Part shown: positions 8,463 to 17,446 of the stretch, piece after piece | Layout of the letters: every line of letters begins with the position of its first letter | Position numbering within the stretch: the first letter of the stretch is position 1 | NCBI GenBank assembly: GCA_025359905.1 | Contig: JANYDF010000029.1 | Location: 1-64,000, forward strand | DNA: 64,000 nt | Source of the DNA: Rhodospirillales bacterium | GTDB taxonomy: Bacteria; Pseudomonadota; Alphaproteobacteria; Acetobacterales; Acetobacteraceae | Reading direction: 5' to 3' | The notes under the pieces: model-generated | Told to the model about the DNA's origin: nothing | Database searches by the model: none | What the model saw: only the letters and a program-made list of their open reading frames with translations | Translations under genes and position numbers: made by a program

Positions 8463-11282
8463 CTAACCGAGCGCGCCGACTTCGTGGGTAACGGCGGTGC
8501 TGATTTCGCGCACCAATTTGAACAACCGGTCCATCGGCATGAAGATCTCCTCATGCTCGCGCGCATACGCCGCCGTGGCGCGCGGCCCGCGCGGCTCGGC
8601 ATAATCACGGTCGGCGGCGGGGTCGGGGGCGGAGGGGAACACCTCGCCCAGCAGTTTCAGCGCCGGGGGAATATCCAACCGCAGCAACCGCCCATCGAGC
8701 GTCGAGCGTGTGACACCGTGGCGCGGCGAGAAGTCCGGGATCGAGGTCGACAGCAGCCAAATGCGATGGATCAGCGCCAGCCGCAGCGAGTGCAGCAGCA
8801 TTTCGCGGTCGGCCAGTTCGGGCGCTTCCGGCCACACCGCGCGCAATGCCACATGGTCGGCTTGGATGCGGCGGAACATCGCCTGCGCCGACGCCCACAA
8901 GTCCAGCCGTTCCAGCGCCCGCGCCACGCTGACCAAGGCCTGGCGGCGGCCCGGAATGCGGGCGTGCGCGGCGCGGTCCAGCCACATGCCGGGGTCTAGC
9001 GTCGCCACCACGGCGCGCAGCACGTCCAGATCGGAATGTGCTGCGGCGTGCGCGGCTAGCGCCAGCGCGTTGCGGAAGCGCGGGCTGCGCTCCTTCAACT
9101 CGGCGAACACTTCCGGGTGTCGCGCGGCGGCGGCCCCCAGGCCTTGCAGCGTGTTGGCCAGCCAGCAGAGTTGATGCAAAATCGCGTTGTTCGGGATCGC
9201 GCGCAATTCGCGCGGATGGCGGATCATCGCCGGGCCGGTCACCCCATCGGACTGCCGCGCGGCCGGGCGCGAGCCGGTCGGGTCGAGCAAGGCGGGGCCG
9301 AACGCGCCGAGCAGCGCCGCGTACCCGGCGTCCTCGACCAGTTCCTGCATTCCGGCCCGGCAGGTGGCGAAGAAGTCGGCGGAAAAATCGGCTTCCTCAT
9401 AGATCGGATCGAGCTTGACCGCTTGTTCGGGCGGGAAGGCATGTTCGGCAATGCGCGCCACCGTGGCGTGCGCCAGTTCCGGGGTGCCGAACAGCAAATA
9501 GCCGTCGCCGCCCTGGAAGGCGCTTTCCTCGCGCACCGGAATGCCGGCGCTGGCCAGCGCGCGGCGCGCGTGGGCGGGCGACAAATACGCCAGCCGCTCG
9601 GACAGCGATCCCGGATGCGCGCCGCGTCCGACGCTTTCGCCGTGCGTGTCGAACAGCAGGACTTCCACGCCGGTGAGTTTGTGCCGCGCCAGCGCCTCGG
9701 CCAGCTTCAGCCGCAACCGCTCGATGAGATATGTCGCAGCGAGCGGGCCGACATAGCGGCCGGAATCGGAGTAGCCGAATTGCAGCGCCAGCCGCCCGGT
9801 GGCTTGCAGGTAGGCGCGATAGTGGGGGCTGCGTAACGCTTCTTCCAGCACATGAACGCCCGATTCGAGCGCCTCGGCGGTCTCGAACAGCGGGCTGATC
9901 TCGATCTGCTTCTCGATGCCGAACACCTTGGCCAGCCACAGCGCCGACAGCAGCGTGTAGCCCGATTCGGTTTCGGCGATCAGGAAGCGCACCGGGGTCG
10001 CGCCGTCGATGTGCTTGAGCAACTGCGCCACAGTCATCATCAGCCGCGCGGCGGAAGCGCCCTCGGCGATCAGTGCGCCAAAATCCACCGGCACGGTCTC
10101 GACATTGTCCAGCGCCGCATTGATGCCGGCCAGCAGCACGCGGCGGCGCGAGGGATCTTCCGGCGGATCGGCAAGATTGAGGCGCTGGCGCACCACGTTG
10201 TGAATCTGCGCCGCGTTCAGCCGCACATGGGTGTGCGCCAGCGACAGCCCGTGCGAGCGCAGCCCGGCGCGGGCGACCGCGAGTTTCAGTTTGTCGCCGT
10301 TGGGGGCGGCGGCGATGGCCTCGCGGAACAGCGCGTCGAGCGGTTCCGGCGTGGTCAGCGCGGCCTCGCGCTTGTCGACCAGCGCGTGCGCGAACGCGGC
10401 CACCGGATCGGGGTCTTGCCCGCCCGGCACGCTTTCCAATTGTGCATCCACCGCATCGAGCGCCTGACCGATCCGCGCGGCCAAGGCGGCGCCCTCGGCA
10501 ATCGGTGCCACCTGCGCCTGCACCCGGGCCAACTGCATCCGCTTCATGCGCAGCCGCAGCCGCAGCGTGTCCCACCAGCCGATATCGGTGCGCCCGTCGG
10601 TGTCGTAGCCGACCCAACTGGTCAGGATCACCGGGGCGGGCACCACTTCGGTCCAGCGGCCCGGCCAGTTGCCGCGCGCGGCGGTGAGCAGCGCCTCGTT
10701 CAGCGCATCGAGCGCGTCGCGGCCATTCAGGATGGCGGCCACCGCCTGCTCGAACTCGGCTTCCAGCGTCACGCCGGCCGGGCGGTGCGAGGCGAAACTC
10801 TCGCCTGTTGGCCGTCCGCTGGCGGCTTCGGCGAGCGCGCGATTGACCGGGGCGGGCAGCGCGAAGGTGGGGTGGGCGGTGAACACGGCGGCGAAGCGGG
10901 TGCGCTCGGTCTGGCTGCGGAAAGTGGCCAGCGGCACCGCGCTGTCCTCCTGGTCCGGGCGCACCAGGCGCCCGGCCAGCTCGGCCATGGCGGCCTTGGT
11001 CGCTTGCATGTCGATTCCGCCGACATACGCGGCGATGCGCTCGGCGCGGCTGGCGAAGGCTGAGTCGCGCAGATGGCGCACCAGCGCCTCGATCTGCTCG
11101 GGCCGTAAGGTGCCGCCGTCGATGCGCCGCGATATCTGCAAGGCAATCGACAACACCGGATTGCCGAACGGGTCGGCATCGTGGGTGGTTCGCGTGCTCG
11201 CCGTCAGCGCGAGCAATTCGGCGGCGAGAGCGGCGGTCGGATCAGTCGGGGTGTCGGAATGCTGCATGTGCGAGATATGCAT
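8463..11282 (-). CDS. ppc: Phosphoenolpyruvate carboxylase
   Basis: About 939 residues from the ATG at 11282; a second ATG at 11267 is equally plausible. The upstream extension of the open frame reads as non-coding. Ppc carboxylates PEP with bicarbonate to oxaloacetate, replenishing the TCA cycle in the cytoplasm. The catalytic FTAHPT motif is at residues about 134-139, with its His at 137, essentially the E. coli position (His138). Also visible are a GYDTDGR segment, HGESVGRGAHPGS (the glycine loop normally GRGGxxGRGG) and a C-terminal HEVGALG where the classical enzyme ends NTG. The glycine loop and C-terminus differ from the E. coli type, marking a divergent alphaproteobacterial lineage. 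It is transcribed alone with a hairpin behind it. Confidence 0.88.
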   Translation of the reverse strand: MHISHMQHSDTPTDPTAALAAELLALTASTRTTHDADPFGNPVLSIALQISRRIDGGTLRPEQIEALVRHLRDSAFASRAERIAAYVGGIDMQATKAAMAELAGRLVRPDQEDSAVPLATFRSQTERTRFAAVFTAHPTFALPAPVNRALAEAASGRPTGESFASHRPAGVTLEAEFEQAVAAILNGRDALDALNEALLTAARGNWPGRWTEVVPAPVILTSWVGYDTDGRTDIGWWDTLRLRLRMKRMQLARVQAQVAPIAEGAALAARIGQALDAVDAQLESVPGGQDPDPVAAFAHALVDKREAALTTPEPLDALFREAIAAAPNGDKLKLAVARAGLRSHGLSLAHTHVRLNAAQIHNVVRQRLNLADPPEDPSRRRVLLAGINAALDNVETVPVDFGALIAEGASAARLMMTVAQLLKHIDGATPVRFLIAETESGYTLLSALWLAKVFGIEKQIEISPLFETAEALESGVHVLEEALRSPHYRAYLQATGRLALQFGYSDSGRYVGPLAATYLIERLRLKLAEALARHKLTGVEVLLFDTHGESVGRGAHPGSLSERLAYLSPAHARRALASAGIPVREESAFQGGDGYLLFGTPELAHATVARIAEHAFPPEQAVKLDPIYEEADFSADFFATCRAGMQELVEDAGYAALLGAFGPALLDPTGSRPAARQSDGVTGPAMIRHPRELRAIPNNAILHQLCWLANTLQGLGAAAARHPEVFAELKERSPRFRNALALAAHAAAHSDLDVLRAVVATLDPGMWLDRAAHARIPGRRQALVSVARALERLDLWASAQAMFRRIQADHVALRAVWPEAPELADREMLLHSLRLALIHRIWLLSTSIPDFSPRHGVTRSTLDGRLLRLDIPPALKLLGEVFPSAPDPAADRDYAEPRGPRATAAYAREHEEIFMPMDRLFKLVREISTAVTHEVGALG

Positions 11283-11487
11283 GTCTGGCGCGCGGGCGGC
11301 AACTGACTCCTGCGAAATGACCGCAAATCGGCTGAAAATTGCCGCTTTGCCGGGCGCAGCGTTGGGGTTTGCCCGGTTTTCGAGCCGGATTCGCGCAACA
11401 ATGCGGCAAGTGAGGCAGGCGCGCGGGAACCCTCCGGAACACCGCCCCTGCGCGGCGGTGGCGCTGGCGTGATACGCTCGTCCCTGC

Positions 11488-12780
11488 ATGAGTATGATCG
11501 TCCCGCCGCCGCCAGCCGCCGACCGCGACCAGGAAGCGCGGCGCGTGTTGAATCGCCACAAACTGTTCGCCACCGGCCTGTTGCTCGGCATGGCCGGGCT
11601 GACCGTGGGCAGTTATTGGCTGCCGCACGGCTACGCAGCCGAGGTGCTGCAAGCCGCAGCCAAAGCCGGGTTTGTCGGCGGCATTGCCGATTGGTTCGCG
11701 GTCACCGCGCTGTTTCGCCACCCGCTTGGCATCCCGATTCCGCACACCGCGATCATTCCCGCGCAGAAGGCCCGGCTTGGCCAAGCCCTCGGCCGCTTCG
11801 TTGGCAATCACGTGTTCACCGAGGCCGAAGTGCGCCGCACCTTGGCGCAACTCGACCTCGCCGGGATTTTCGCCCGCTTCCTGTCCGACAGTGCGGCCAC
11901 CCGCCCGGCGGCGCAGGCGATGGCGTCGATACTGCCGCGCCTGCTGGCCACCATCGAGGACGGGCGGGCCCGGCGCACGCTGGCCCGGCTGATCCCGCGT
12001 TTGGCCGGCGGCCCCGGCACCGGGCGGATCGTCGCCCGAGCGCTGCGCACGCTGATTGAAGGCGGGCGGCATCAGGAGGTGTTCGGCTTTATTCTCGGCA
12101 AGGCGAAGCTGATCCTGGCCGAGCGCGAGGACAGCATGCGCCGCGCTATCGAGGAGCGGGTGCGCGAGCAAGGCGGCCGGCTGGTCGGCTGGGCGATGGG
12201 GGCCTCGGTCGCGCGCCGCGTGCTGCTGCAAGTCAACGGCGAGATGGACAAGATGGAGGCCAGCGGGTCCGACCTGCGCGCCGCCTTCGACGAATGGATC
12301 CGCCGCGAGATCGCCCGCATCGAGGAAGACCCGGCGCGTGCGGCCGAAATCGGCCGGGCGGTGCGCGGCGCCATGACGCATGCCACCATCCAGGCCTGGG
12401 TGTGGGATGTCTGGTCGCGCTTGCGCGTGGCGATGGAGGCTGACGCCGCCAAGCCGAACGGGCACACGGTGGCGTTTTTGGAAGGTGCGCTGGCCAATTT
12501 CGGCGCCATGCTGGAGGCCGATCCCGGCACCCGCGCCCGGTTGCAACGCGCCGCCGAAAGCATCGCCGCCTCGCTGCTGCCCGCCGCGCAAACGCGCGTC
12601 TCGGGTTTCATTGCCGAGGTGGTGGCGGGTTGGGATGCGGCGACGATCACCGAAAAGCTCGAACTGCGTATTGGCCGCGACCTGCAATACGTGCGCATCA
12701 ACGGCACGCTGGTCGGTTTCCTGGCGGGTGGGGTGGTGTATGTGCTGCTGCGCGCGGCATTCGGGCCAGTCGCATTTTGA
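11488..12780 (+). CDS. DUF445 family membrane-associated protein (YjiN-like)
   Basis: 430 residues. After a short cytoplasmic start there is a hydrophobic segment near residues 30-45, then the family signature GFVGGIADWFAVTALFRHPLG followed by HTAIIPAQKARLG. A long helical, charged middle follows, and a second membrane segment (LVGFLAGGVVYVLLRAAF) closes the protein. This layout, two membrane anchors around a helical domain, is typical of the DUF445/YjiN family, whose biochemical role is not established. It is divergent from ppc, so the 11283-11487 interval likely holds both promoters. Confidence 0.87.
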   Translation: MSMIVPPPPAADRDQEARRVLNRHKLFATGLLLGMAGLTVGSYWLPHGYAAEVLQAAAKAGFVGGIADWFAVTALFRHPLGIPIPHTAIIPAQKARLGQALGRFVGNHVFTEAEVRRTLAQLDLAGIFARFLSDSAATRPAAQAMASILPRLLATIEDGRARRTLARLIPRLAGGPGTGRIVARALRTLIEGGRHQEVFGFILGKAKLILAEREDSMRRAIEERVREQGGRLVGWAMGASVARRVLLQVNGEMDKMEASGSDLRAAFDEWIRREIARIEEDPARAAEIGRAVRGAMTHATIQAWVWDVWSRLRVAMEADAAKPNGHTVAFLEGALANFGAMLEADPGTRARLQRAAESIAASLLPAAQTRVSGFIAEVVAGWDAATITEKLELRIGRDLQYVRINGTLVGFLAGGVVYVLLRAAFGPVAF

Positions 12781-12829
12781 GGTAATATGCGATCCTTCTC
12801 CGAGGCATGAACGGCGCACGGAGGCTGCG

Positions 12830-13021
12830 ATGATCCTGCAACCGCAATCCTTGCTTGGGACCTGGCGGCGGTTTGGCGCTGTTGGCCCGGTGTACGAGAT
12901 CGTCGCGGCTGGGCCAGAACTGCCGGATGGCGACCGCATGATGCGGGTTCGGGTGCTTGAGTCCGGCGAGGAAGTCGATTATCGCTATACCGATATAATG
13001 GACGACCCGCAGGAGCGCTGA
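12830..13021 (+). CDS. Small protein, DUF5397-like, probable partner of VapD
   Basis: 63 residues from ATG at 12830, preceded by GGAGG five bases upstream, an excellent ribosome site. The pattern LLGTWRRFGAVGPVYEI followed by VRVLESGEEVDY resembles small proteins catalogued as DUF5397. Its TGA shares a base with the ATG of the VapD-like gene (TGATG), the tight coupling expected of an antitoxin-toxin pair. The antitoxin role is inference from position and size; no DNA-binding motif is evident. Confidence 0.65.
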   Translation: MILQPQSLLGTWRRFGAVGPVYEIVAAGPELPDGDRMMRVRVLESGEEVDYRYTDIMDDPQER

Positions 13022-13300
13022 TGTTCGCAATCGCCGTCGATCTTGTGGCCGCCGACACAGCGCAGAACCACCCTAGGGGTGTGTCGCAGGCGTATGCGGA
13101 TATCGCGAACACCCTTGCCAATGTCGGATTCAACCGGGTGCGGGCAAGCCTGTACACGAACGCCTCGGAGGGATCTGGCAAACCTGTTTGCCGCGATCAT
13201 GGCGCTTAAAGGGTTGACGTGGCTGCCCGCATCGGTGCGCGACATCTGCGCCTATCGTGTGGAGCAATGGTCAGACTTCGCCAAACTGGTCAAATCATAG
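13021..13300 (+). pseudogene. vapD: VapD-type endoribonuclease toxin gene with one-base frameshift
   Basis: Frame 1 gives MFAIAVDLVA to ASLYTNASE; the family sequence then continues in the next frame as DLANLFAAIMALKG to SVRDICAYRVEQWSDFAK, ending at 13300. Removing one G from the GGG at 13170-13172 restores a single 92-residue protein of normal VapD length. VapD proteins are small Cas2-like-fold endoribonucleases, the toxin of some type II modules. As written the product would be a 62-residue truncated protein. The shift may be a real inactivating mutation, a programmed slip or a sequencing error; everything else in the gene is intact, so the lesion is recent. Confidence 0.78.
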
Positions 13301-13398
13301 CGCCTTGCGGAGCAGCGAGAACGCCGGCGGACCAGAGCTCCCCGCTTGCCATTGGCGCTCGCCGCCGCCACATCAGGCCAATGCAATTCGAGAGCAAA

Positions 13399-14430
13399 AT
13401 GCGCCTGTCTGTGCTCGACCAATCCACCGTCGTCACCGGCCGGACGCCCGCTGAATCAATCCGCGAAACGCTGCAATTGGCGCTGCTGTGCGAGCGGCTC
13501 GGCTATGCGCGGTACTGGCTGGCCGAGCACCATAATTCGGACGCGGTGGCCGGGGCCGCCCCGGAAGTGCTGATGGCCGCCATCGCCGCCACCACGCGCA
13601 GCATCCGCGTCGGCAGTGCGGGCATCATGCTGCCGCATTATTCGGCGCTGAAAGTCGCCGAGCAGTTCCGCGTGCTGGAGGCGATCGCCCCCGGCCGCAT
13701 CGACATGGGGCTGGGCCGCGCGCCCGGCTCAGACGGGCTCACCGCGCACGCGCTGAACCCGAACGCGGCCACTGCGTCCGAGCATTTCCCGGCGCAGGTG
13801 CGCGACCTGCTGGCCTGGGTGGCGGGCGAAAAGCTGGTCGAGCGGCATCCGTTCCGCGACGTTCGGGCCCAGCCGGAAGGGCCGGGCGCGCCGCAAGCCT
13901 GGATTCTGGGCAGCAGCGATTATGGCGCGCAACTTGCGGCACATTTCGGGCTGCCGTACTGCTTTGCCCATTTCATCACCGACGGCGAGGGGGCCGAGGA
14001 AGCGATCAGCCTGTATCGCGCGTCCTACCGGCCGAGTGCTGCCAATCCCGAGCCGTATGTCTCGGTCTGCGTCTGGGCCGTCGCGGCGGAGACGGAGGCG
14101 CAGGCCGAGCGGCTGTATCGCTCGCGGGCGCTGTGGCGGCTGTCGCGGGATCGCGGCGTGTTCATCGCGCTGCCGTCGCCCGAGGAAGCCGCCGCGCATG
14201 CGTGGACCGAGGCCGAGTTGGCGCGCGCCGGGCGCAATCGCCGCCGCGCACTTGCCGGCGACGGTGCGGGTGTGGTGATGCAGTTGCAGGCGCTGGCGCA
14301 GCAATTGGGGGCCAATGAGATTGCCGTCCTCAGCACCGTGCACGATGCCGAGGCGCGGCGGCGGTCCTACACGCTGATCGCCGAGGCAGCCGGACTAGCG
14401 GCGCAGCCAGTTGCCCTGGCGGCCGAGTGA
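13399..14430 (+). CDS. LLM-class flavin-dependent oxidoreductase (bacterial luciferase-like)
   Basis: About 343 residues from ATG 13399 (MRLSVLDQS, the usual start of this subgroup; ATG 13381 adds six residues). The TIM-barrel signatures are present: ARYWLAEHHNSD near residue 44, IRVGSAGIMLPHYSALKVAEQF and GRIDMGLGRAPGSD. The family uses FMNH2 or F420-type cofactors for mono-oxygenation or reduction; the exact substrate is not predictable. The 3' end overlaps the convergent membrane-protein gene by 36 bases. It lies about 100 bases after the broken vapD gene, with no obvious operon link. Confidence 0.85.
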   Translation: MRLSVLDQSTVVTGRTPAESIRETLQLALLCERLGYARYWLAEHHNSDAVAGAAPEVLMAAIAATTRSIRVGSAGIMLPHYSALKVAEQFRVLEAIAPGRIDMGLGRAPGSDGLTAHALNPNAATASEHFPAQVRDLLAWVAGEKLVERHPFRDVRAQPEGPGAPQAWILGSSDYGAQLAAHFGLPYCFAHFITDGEGAEEAISLYRASYRPSAANPEPYVSVCVWAVAAETEAQAERLYRSRALWRLSRDRGVFIALPSPEEAAAHAWTEAELARAGRNRRRALAGDGAGVVMQLQALAQQLGANEIAVLSTVHDAEARRRSYTLIAEAAGLAAQPVALAAE

Positions 14431-14727
14431 CTTGCCGGCGCGCCATGTCTGGAAGCGGAACACCCCGTAGGCGATCAGGCCCGCGCCGATGGCAATCGGG
14501 ATCAGTTGCAGCGCCAGCCACAGGGCGATCAGGGCTGCGCCGAGCAGACCGGCCAGCACCGCCACGATGATCGAGATGCCCATGACCCGTGCGCCGAGCG
14601 TCGGCCCAGCCGCAGCCGGGCCGCGTACCACGAAGTCGCCATCGGGCGTCATGTCCAGCACGGGGCCGTTGGGCTCCTTGCCGTCGCGCGGCTGACGGGT
14701 GCGCCAGCGTGTGTCGTTCCAAACCAT
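14395..14727 (-). CDS. Small membrane protein of unknown function
   Basis: About 110 residues from ATG 14727 (MVWNDTRWRTRQPRDG); the longer frame to 14823 looks non-coding. Two adjacent hydrophobic segments (about residues 48-85) indicate an inner-membrane hairpin: VMGISIIVAVLAGLLGAAL and LALQLIPIAIGAGLIAYGVF. A short basic tail ends in GKSLGRQGNWLRR. I do not recognise a named family. It overlaps the end of the flavin-dependent oxidoreductase tail-to-tail and is divergent from the dehydratase gene. Confidence 0.7.
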   Translation of the reverse strand: MVWNDTRWRTRQPRDGKEPNGPVLDMTPDGDFVVRGPAAAGPTLGARVMGISIIVAVLAGLLGAALIALWLALQLIPIAIGAGLIAYGVFRFQTWRAGKSLGRQGNWLRR

Positions 14728-14844
14728 GGCAAGAAGGTGGCGCGGCGTGGGGTCTGCTGCAAGCGGGGCGCAGGTGAACAATGCTCCACCGGCAGGCGCG
14801 GGAAGCGGTAATGTGAGAACCAACCGGAGGCAAAGCGTCGCGCG

Positions 14845-15666
14845 ATGACTTACCAGGAATTTCTCGGCCGCAGCGAGACGCGGACCGATACGGTGTGGCC
14901 GCTGCTGGTGCGCGGCCTGACGGCGTCATTGGACCTGCCGCATCAAGGCGAGGCACTGCCGCCGCTGTGGCATTGGATGCTGTTTCAGGATTGGGCGCCG
15001 GCCAGCGGCCTGGGGCCGGACGGGCACCCCAAGCGCGGTGGGTTTCTGCCGCCGGTGCACGACCTGCCGCGCCGGATGTGGGCGGGCGGGCGGGTGGAAT
15101 TCCTCGCCAAGCTGCATGTGGGCGAGGCGGTGACCCGGGTCAGCACACTTCAATCCATCGAACATAAAACCGGCGGCAGCGGCTCCCTGGTGTTCGTGAC
15201 CGTTCGCCATGAGACCTCGGGCGCCGCCGGTCTGGCGATCCGCGAGGAACAGGACATCGTGTATCGCGGCACCGGCGGGGCCGCCGTGAAGGCAGCGCCC
15301 GCGGCCCAGCCGCCGCCCGCTGGCGCGCTGGTGCGCACGCTGACCCCGGATGCGGTGCTGCTGTTCCGCTACTCGGCGCTGACCGGCAACGGTCATCGTA
15401 TCCACTACGATCTGGACTACGTGACCAAGGACGAGGGGTATCCGGGGCTCGTGGTGCATGGGCCGTTGCAGGCCACCTTGCTGGCGGCGTTGGCCGAACA
15501 GGCGGCGGGTCGGTCATTGCACCGCTTTGCCTATCGCGGCCGCCGCCCGGCGTTCCATGACCGGGCGATGACCTTCATCGCAGTGCCGGGTGCCGATGGC
15601 GTGAAGGTGGAAAGCCGCGACGACTGTGGTGCTGTGTGCATGGATGGGGAAGCCAGCTTTGGCTAA
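14845..15666 (+). CDS. MaoC/HTD2-like acyl-CoA hydratase (FAS1-dehydratase domain type)
   Basis: 273 residues. The N-terminal half holds the MaoC-like fold, with HWMLFQDW and an AGGRVEFLAKLHVGEAV strand typical of the mesaconyl-C4-CoA hydratase/HTD2 group. The C-terminal half carries the hot-dog catalytic stretch FRYSALTGNGHRIHYD (about residues 173-188), including the conserved N and H, and the VVHGPLQATLL helix. Members hydrate or dehydrate beta-hydroxyacyl-CoA or C4-dicarboxyl-CoA thioesters. Which CoA ester is used here is not clear. The next gene starts inside its last 23 bases, so the transporter is probably co-transcribed. Confidence 0.8.
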   Translation: MTYQEFLGRSETRTDTVWPLLVRGLTASLDLPHQGEALPPLWHWMLFQDWAPASGLGPDGHPKRGGFLPPVHDLPRRMWAGGRVEFLAKLHVGEAVTRVSTLQSIEHKTGGSGSLVFVTVRHETSGAAGLAIREEQDIVYRGTGGAAVKAAPAAQPPPAGALVRTLTPDAVLLFRYSALTGNGHRIHYDLDYVTKDEGYPGLVVHGPLQATLLAALAEQAAGRSLHRFAYRGRRPAFHDRAMTFIAVPGADGVKVESRDDCGAVCMDGEASFG

Positions 15667-16648
15667 TCCAGCCCCTCGCCGGGTGTTGCGCGACACCGGG
15701 GCGGACACGGTGCGTGGCATCGTGATGGTCAATATCTGCTATTTCCTGCTGACCGTAGGCGACATCGCCACGATGTGGGCGCTGCCGGTCACCGGCGTGG
15801 CGGGGGCAATGGTGGGGCGCGGCGTGTTCGGCGGCGCCTCGGTGGCCGGGCTGTCGTTCTTGCCCAACCCAGCCTCGCCACGCGGGCTGCGCCGCTTGCT
15901 GCCGGTGCGCTGGGGGATGGTGCTGTTCCGCAGCCTGGTGCACTGCGGCGCGACGGTGGCTTGGTACATCGCCTGGGACTACGGCATGCCGCTCGCCGAG
16001 AGCTATGCCATCGGCTACGCGGCGCCACTGATGATGACGCTGATGGCGGTGCCGCTGCTGGGCGAGAAACTCACCAAACGGCGCATGATGGCGACCGGCA
16101 TCGGGTTTCTCGGCATGCTGGTGATGCTGCGGCCCGGCGGCGCGCTGTGGACGCCGGTTTCCCTGGTGCTGCTGGCGGGCGTGGTGATGATGGCGACCAG
16201 CCGCACGCTCACGCGCGTATTGGCCACCACCGAAACGCCGGAATGCCTGACGTTCTGGCTGCTGGCGCTGCATATCCCGTTTGGCGGGGCGATGGCGCTG
16301 GCCGGTTGGCCATTGCAGGGCCTGACGCTGATGGCGGTCGCGGCCCTCGCGGTGCTTGGCCTGTCGAATGGCATCGCCCACTGGCTGCATTCGCGCGCGG
16401 CGGCCTTGGCCCCGATTGGGGCGATTGCGCCCTATGAATACACCGGCATGCTGTGGGCCGTGTTGCTCGGCTTCATCTTCTTCGCGCAGGTGCCGTCGCT
16501 GGGCACCGTGGCGGGCGCGCTGGTCGTGGTGGCGGCCGGGCTGAATAATTTCTACGGCGAGCACCGCCGCAGCCGCGACGAGCGCGCCGCCGCAGGCGGG
16601 GCGCTGGCGGCGGCCGCCTCGGCGGTGGCGCAACGCAACGACCAATGA
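15644..16648 (+). CDS. EamA/DMT-family inner-membrane transporter
   Basis: About 334 residues with roughly ten hydrophobic helices in two EamA repeats, the second ending in YEYTGMLWAVLLGFIFFAQ. ATG 15644 (MGKPALANP) overlaps the dehydratase gene's 3' end by 23 bases. Drug/metabolite transporters export amino acids, nucleosides or xenobiotics, or import metabolites; no substrate can be assigned. The extreme C-terminus is Ala-rich and cytoplasmic. Its stop overlaps the start of the following MBL gene (ATGA). Confidence 0.85.
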   Translation: MGKPALANPAPRRVLRDTGADTVRGIVMVNICYFLLTVGDIATMWALPVTGVAGAMVGRGVFGGASVAGLSFLPNPASPRGLRRLLPVRWGMVLFRSLVHCGATVAWYIAWDYGMPLAESYAIGYAAPLMMTLMAVPLLGEKLTKRRMMATGIGFLGMLVMLRPGGALWTPVSLVLLAGVVMMATSRTLTRVLATTETPECLTFWLLALHIPFGGAMALAGWPLQGLTLMAVAALAVLGLSNGIAHWLHSRAAALAPIGAIAPYEYTGMLWAVLLGFIFFAQVPSLGTVAGALVVVAAGLNNFYGEHRRSRDERAAAGGALAAAASAVAQRNDQ

Positions 16649-17442
16649 GCGCCCAGCAATTCCTCACCGAGCCGCCGCCGCCGCGCGGCGTGGCATTGCC
16701 GGTCGCCCCCGGCATCCGCCGCTTGGTCGCGCATAATCCAGGACCGATGACCTATCACGGCACCAATACCTATCTGCTGGACGGCAACGGCGGCATCACC
16801 GTTGTCGATCCCGGACCGGATGATGCGGCGCATGTTGCTGCTGTGATGGCGCAAGCGGGCAGACGGATCGCGCGCATTCTGCTCACCCACGCCCACCGCG
16901 ATCACGCGGGCGCGCTGCCCGCCTTGGCGCGAGCCACCGGGGCGAGCGTGCACCGCTTCATCGAGGGGCTGGGCGACGGCGGCGCAGTCGATGGCTGGAC
17001 CGCGCTGCACACGCCCGGCCACGCGCCCGACCATCTATGTTTCGCCCGCGCCGATGGCGTGATGCTGACCGGCGACCACGTGATGTCGTTTTCCACCAGC
17101 GTGGTGATCCCGCCGGACGGCAGCATGTCGGCTTACATGAACGGTTTGCGCCGCCTGCTGGAGCGCAACGATTCGCTGTACTTGCCGGGCCACGGCCCGC
17201 CGATCGATCAGCCGCGCCAATTCACCGAAGCCTTGCTGGCGCACCGCTTGGCGCGCGCAGCCGCAATTCTCGGCCAGTTGCGCGCTGGTCAGACAGCACC
17301 CGATGCCATCGTGACGGCACTGTACGCAGGATTGAACCCAAGTCTGCGCGGCGCGGCGCAGGCCAGCGTGCTGGCGCATCTGCTGATGTTGGCGGCCGAG
17401 GGGCTGGCGAGCGAAACGGACGGTATGTGGCGGGCTTTGTAG
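16645..17442 (+). CDS. MBL-fold metallo-hydrolase (glyoxalase II-like)
   Basis: 265 residues. The metal-binding motif HxHxDH is THAHRDHAG (His82, His84, Asp86, His87); further ligands lie in TPGHAPDHLCF, TGDHVM and YLPGHGPPI. This matches the LACTB2/glyoxalase II-like branch of the metallo-beta-lactamase superfamily: two-metal hydrolases of thioesters, phosphodiesters or RNA. The C-terminal helical region resembles the winged-helix tail of LACTB2-like proteins. It overlaps the EamA gene by four bases and may sit in one transcript with it and the dehydratase. Confidence 0.86.
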   Translation: MSAQQFLTEPPPPRGVALPVAPGIRRLVAHNPGPMTYHGTNTYLLDGNGGITVVDPGPDDAAHVAAVMAQAGRRIARILLTHAHRDHAGALPALARATGASVHRFIEGLGDGGAVDGWTALHTPGHAPDHLCFARADGVMLTGDHVMSFSTSVVIPPDGSMSAYMNGLRRLLERNDSLYLPGHGPPIDQPRQFTEALLAHRLARAAAILGQLRAGQTAPDAIVTALYAGLNPSLRGAAQASVLAHLLMLAAEGLASETDGMWRAL

Positions 17443-17446
17443 CCCG

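Noticed and set aside
11283-11591. Extended N-terminus of PEP carboxylase
   Set aside because: The added residues have no family similarity and overlap the divergent promoter region and start of the DUF445 gene; ATG 11282 or 11267 gives the normal length.
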